Positions 50,701 to 56,700 of a stretch of DNA of 64,000 bases are shown piece after piece; within the stretch, counting starts at the first letter, position 1, and every line of letters begins with the position of its first letter. The notes under the pieces are model-generated. The model saw only the letters and a program-made list of their open reading frames with translations. It ran no database searches and was not told the origin of the DNA. The stretch covers positions 9,256,115 to 9,320,114 of the forward strand of contig OY979729.1 in NCBI GenBank assembly GCA_963855995.1, in the 5' to 3' direction. The stretch comes from Muricea muricata. Its lineage: Eukaryota > Cnidaria > Anthozoa > Malacalcyonacea > Plexauridae. A program made the position numbers and the translations under genes.

Positions 50701-53700
50701 AGTTCACTGTGCCAGAAATCCCACAACAGAACGAAGTAGCAGAACGTTTTAACCGAACTCAGGTCGAAATGGGACGATCGTTATTAATCCAAGCAAAGCT
50801 ACCAAAGCGTTACTGGGTAAGAGCGTTATCTACTGCAGCCCACATTAGAAATCTCACCGTGACAGCCGGCAGCAGCCAAGGGAAGAGCCCCTTTGAACTC
50901 TTCACTGGAAAACCACCAAGACGCAACAACCATCGGCTGCACCGCATATGTTATGAAGAGAAAGGTCAACTTAAAGAAGTTAGATTCGAGATCCGTGAAA
51001 GCGGCCAAATTGATCGGATATGATGACAAAAGTACAGTCTACATCTAGCAAGAATTTGACAATGTTATCTTCAAGGAAAGCGAAATACAGTCTCTCTCGG
51101 CAAAAGAGACAATAAATACGGAAAACCCAAACCTTGTGAGTCCCAACATGGATTTTTGAAGATGATCGCATTCGGAAGTTCGTTGCGAAGTTCAAAAGTT
51201 CATTTCAGAATTCACAAGCTGGTTTGTAAACAAAGGCTGTGATTGGCCCCCGAACTCAAAGAAGCCAATCAAATGCTTAGTTTACAAACCGGCTTGCAAA
51301 CTCTGAAATGAACTTTTACACTTCGCGACGAGCTTCTGAACTTCGCAACGAATTTCGGAATACTACGGTGAAAAGTTAGCCGAAATTGACTGTAAGGTAA
51401 CATTTCTTTCGCAAGTTTTCGGCAGCTTGTTTATCCGCTTCGAAACATTCGTTTAGCCTAAAATCTTGTCAGGACCAACGTAGTAGTTTTGATTCCTGAA
51501 TCTTTGAAATTAAAACAGACATGTAAAAATAGAAACTGAAATAGCAGGTTAAACTTTAACCCAAGGCTAACCCAGATTTGAACGACCGGCCCAAGTTGTT
51601 GCAAGATCTTCAACCACAAGCATAGGGCTCCCAATAAACAAACGCGATTATTTAAATACACAACAGAAAGGATTTTGTTTTAAAATTCAATAACAAATTC
51701 AATAAACTACTTGCGCGTGACGTCACACGCAACGATTTCGTAATTTAGCGGTCATGTTGGGGGCAAATTTAAAAACAAAATGTGCAGTTTTCAAACACAA
51801 TATTAATACGCACGGCGTACGTGTTTGTTAATGAAATATGGTGAACGTACGTTCATTTTTGAATTGCAACTGTGCTTAACTGTGCTTTTTGTATTTGTTG
51901 ACATTTCACATGACAAAATTTGCCCTCCAATATGGCGGATAGCAAAGCGATGTATGACGTAACTGCAAGTGGTCTATACAAATGTATACGTCGTACATGT
52001 CACCGCAGGCGCAAGATTGATAATTGCCTATACATGCTTATGTCTAATTTACTATTACACACAGTTGATGCCACATTTTCACGGTAGTATAATGAATTTT
52101 TATTGAATTCTAAGAGAAAATCCTTTCTGTTGTGTATTTAAATAATCGAATTAATTTGTTCATTGGGAGCCCTATGCTACATGTGTTTTGAATGATTAGA
52201 CGAAATTTGTCATTCAGAGTTCGTCACCTTAACTTTCAAAACATTTCTTTAACCTGGAAAGTTTTACATTAAGAATCTTTTTGTAGTTCACTTTACATCT
52301 CCCAACCCCACAATCGAAATGAACATTTTGCTGTAAATGCTGTGTACAACAGAACGAGATCGAGAAAATTCTAGAATAAAAGTTAAAAAGATAAAAAACA
52401 AATTAAAAGACATTTGCAATTCGAAACATTGATGCGCCCGCGATCCCCCACTCCTTTGGGATTCGCCATCATTAGACTATAAGTAAACTGGAACGATAAG
52501 TCATGGGGGGGGGGGAATTGAAGCCAATTTGATTTGAGTTTTTCTGAATTTTTAGTTGAAATACTTAACGTCAAAAATTGGGTCGTATATCAAATGAGCA
52601 GAAGTCAACAGCATCGACAACCTCCCTCCCCCTCCCTCGCTAAAAAAAGCAAAACGATTTTACACCTCCGCCACGCCTGCGGCAGACGGAGTGATCAAAA
52701 AATAAGATCATTGCGCTTTAATCGAAGATTTATTTTCCCCACATTACATTATCATTATACATATGACACATGACGTTATAAGTGAACAAGCAGACTCTCT
52801 GTATTCTTTTTAAAACCTATGCATTATTTGTAAATACTAGTACATATTCCGTCGGTACAGTCTAGGGTATCGACCGGGTCACATCCTCTTTGACATTCAG
52901 CATACGTGTCACAAAATGTGCCCACCATCTTATTTTTACAGGACTGTAAAAAATAAAATGCTAAAAGTTAACTTCAATTATTTTAGAATACAGCATAGCT
53001 CTGTCATTTCTAAGTTATATAAATTATACTGGATAGCAAAAGGATCAACTGGTAACAAGTTTGTTGCATGATTTCAACAGACTTGCTACAATTAGCGCGT
53101 TTTTCGCTATCTCGTATTCACACTCATAATTACGGGTAAACTTGTATCACAAAATAAACAACTGTGTTCAATAAAAGAAAGATTCCTATTACAAATAAGA
53201 TTTTATACTTACACTACCCCCTCTGTCACCTTTTTTACCGCCATCAATAAGCCATGCTTCATTCACTTGAAACATCACGAGAAACAGTAGGGAGACAAAA
53301 AGCAATTGAAGGCCAGAAAGCTTCATTTCGTCGCCAAAAGATCACGAAATCCAGCAGTTCTTCGGTGCTATCCTAATCGTCAACTGCGAACACTGGTGCC
53401 TTTTCGTGATAATCCTGTTCTTATATACGATTTCGCCATAAGTCGTAATTGAAAAAGCAAACTAATATACTCTAATTATGAATTTGAAAAGAAACGTAGT
53501 TTTTTCGCAATAAAATATAATTGCTGTTTGGTAATGTTCCTAACTAAAAGCAGTTGCCGACGCCGCAAATATAGAACCGTAGACGGTCGTCGGCATCTTT
53601 ATGGTCTAACGCCTCATTTATTCGACTTTTCTTATGCATGCGGTAAAAAATCTAGAAGAAAACCTTAGAAAAACAAAGTTTGAAAAAAAAATATAACCGA

Positions 53701-56700
53701 CAACAAAAAATAAGTGTCAAAGCCAGGATTTGAACCTGGAACCCACTGTATAATCGCACGACTACACTACCGACGATTGCTCACCATTTTCCTTTTAACA
53801 AATGTATTGAACCCAGTGAAGCAAAAGTAATGTTAATAGATGCCATCGACTTTCAAAATGCGACCGACCGTCTACGATTTTGAAAGTAGCGCCGAGAGTG
53901 TAAATAAATTACAGTATTTTACATTATACCGCAGGATTACACTGTTGCAAGTTGTGTTTTGAGTTACGAATTAGCTTTTGCAAATACTCTTAGTAAGCAA
54001 CACAGTTTTTCAGATATATAGTTATGAATTAACCGTTTTTCTCATGAAATAAAAGCATGATAAGTGTTTCCGCCGATAAAATGTGTTAATATACGCCGAG
54101 ACAAAACAGCTGATATGTGTTATTACATTTTATTATTACGTGTTGGCTTTAGGAGTGGTTTAGTACACTTTAACACAGCATGCCTGTAGCTTTGACCAAA
54201 CTAAAACTGCAAGACGTTTGTTTGAAAGCTGTTTCTCCATGGGGTCCAGGAAGTGATGATCAACTGTTACGTGATTATGTCTTACTGGAAGAGGAAATCT
54301 AAACTGTCTAATTTAAATTTATTTATACCGGATAGCCCTATCAGTTCCAGGCTGTTCTTCCTAGAGGTCCAGAAGGAATATATCTCTTACTGATCAAGCC
54401 CCCTGGATGAGTTTTAGTAGCTCTTGGGACAAACGCATTTCAAATATGTTTAAATAAAAAAAAGGTGCTGCTACAGAAGGAAACTTAAACCAAACTAATT
54501 TCATTTATATTGGATAGCTATATCCGTTTTAAACAGTTCTATACCCTTCATTACTTTAAATCAGATATAATTCCCAATCCAAACATTTTTTCGCGCAAAA
54601 TGTTGCTCTTGGGTAACCTTAATGTTGCTATGGTATTGAAAAGGCAGTATTAAAATAGCTTAGAACTGAAATATTTGCTGCCTTGTCCAAAGAACTATTT
54701 TGGGTACCTTGAATGTACACTTTATGTTTGTACAGAGTCGCGATTCATTGTGCTTTTTATAATTGTCGATCATAATATTTGCGATTCGTCATCACGAGAC
54801 TGTAATAATTAAAAAGAGGAAGAGACAACAAATTCTATTTTAATAATATTGTTTGTTACATCATGCACGCATCATGTATAATTCACGTGCGCGACACGTG
54901 CACATGCGTTTACCTCATGGAAATGATAGATATATTTTTTTTTCTTCTACGATTAATAAGCCCCATCCTTCTTGAAAAACGTTTGAATGGGGAAACATAT
55001 TAGCACCGCTGGAAAGACCATCCTAAATTTCATAAAATTGCGATGTTTGGTTGCGAAATATTATAAAATGTGAAGAACACAGTATAGTCCAATGAAATGT
55101 GCGAATTTTGTATACTTTTGTATTGCGCATAGACAAATTTGGCTAACGCTAGTTTATACCCAATTCACATTTTAAGATCACTCACATGCCTAGTTACTAT
55201 TATATTAGCTTGAGGCAGCGTAACGGAGAACAAAAGTAACTACGCATTTAGAAGTATGGACATGAGTGAATAACTCGTATTCATCATTCGTATGCCTGGT
55301 TACTTTTGTCCAAACGTACTCTTCCACAAACGAGAACAATGGTATCCAACCATGTGAATAATCCGAAGTTGGGAATTGGATGGCAACGGGGAAAACATTG
55401 TTGGCCAAAATTGTCTATGGAGAAGGCTCATCACGATTGTTGTTTACCAGCTGGTTCTTTACTGTATTTTTCCAACCAAGCTTTACAATTTTACTGAATT
55501 AAGGAAGCTCTTTTCAACTGCACTAACAATTTTTTTGAGTTCAAAAGTTTGTCTAACAGGGGAATGGTTTATTTAAGCGAGCTCCAAATCCGCCATATTG
55601 GATTTGCTTCTCATGGAATGAACCCAATGAATGAGCTCTTGATTGCGCCAAACTCCTTGTCACAGGAGAATGGCACGAGCCCTTCGAAATCCGCAATTTT
55701 GTGGCGACAAGAAACCACGACAAGCAGACAACTTAAGGAAGTACAAAATAAAACAAATTCCGAAAATAGACATCTTGTATTCTTGATATTCAAGAAAGAA
55801 CAAGAAAACGTTTTTTTTCAAACCTGTTACAGACTTTTTGTTTTCTAGCCAGACTGATACTGAATTACTGATGATGGAATGCTGGCCCAATGCTCTGCCA
55901 ACTAAGCTACATTGCCCGATCTGTGAGAACGATTCCCGCCGTGGTCAGTACAAAAATTTTTCAGCCTGCCCCGTGATCCCCTGCACAAAAAATATGTTAA
56001 CATACCAATGTAAATGGCTTTGCCTTCCAGTCCGTCTAAAGATCTTGGAATTTGCACATTAACCAACAGTTGCATACTGAAACAAAGTAGTAAATATCTG
56101 TTGACGTTGGTTGAGAAACCGTGAGTTGAAGCGATTGGAGAAAGTCGGACGCAGAAATTGTTAATTGTATTGACCAGTTTCACCAATTAACCATGACTTA
56201 AACCTCAGTTTTCAGACCTCTACTCGCGGTCTTTAGGCTCTTTTTCGGATCGCTAGCTCACTGCAAGTGATTTCATCCAGTCACAATGCTCGACAGACTG
56301 ACAGTTTATTTCAACTAGATGCAAGCACTCGCAGTGAGCTTGCGAGTTGGCTTTACGATGAATAGAAAGAGCCTTTAAAATACTTGAGGAGCGAAAGGGT
56401 CGACATAAGTGTGACCAGTGGAATTGTGAGACTATCGTGACTGCCTTCAAGAGTAAGCATGACGCTAATCTGATAGATTTCTTTTTTTTTGCTTTGGTCA
56501 AAATTTAGCCTAAAATGGGAAATTCCCATTGGCAATAGCCTGTCAGAAAATCGGCTCACCCAATAAACTAGGTGTCATTAGAGTTTGAAGTGAGGATGCA
56601 ACCATAGATATCTCATATACACTAGATAGCGTATCTGTATATCAAAAGTGAAGCCAAAAATCTCAGCGATATCCCCTCATAACAATAGGCGGCGGCCATA

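Noticed and set aside
53714..53782. Functional tRNA gene
   Set aside because: The T-arm is perfect but no acceptor stem can be formed with the 5' side.
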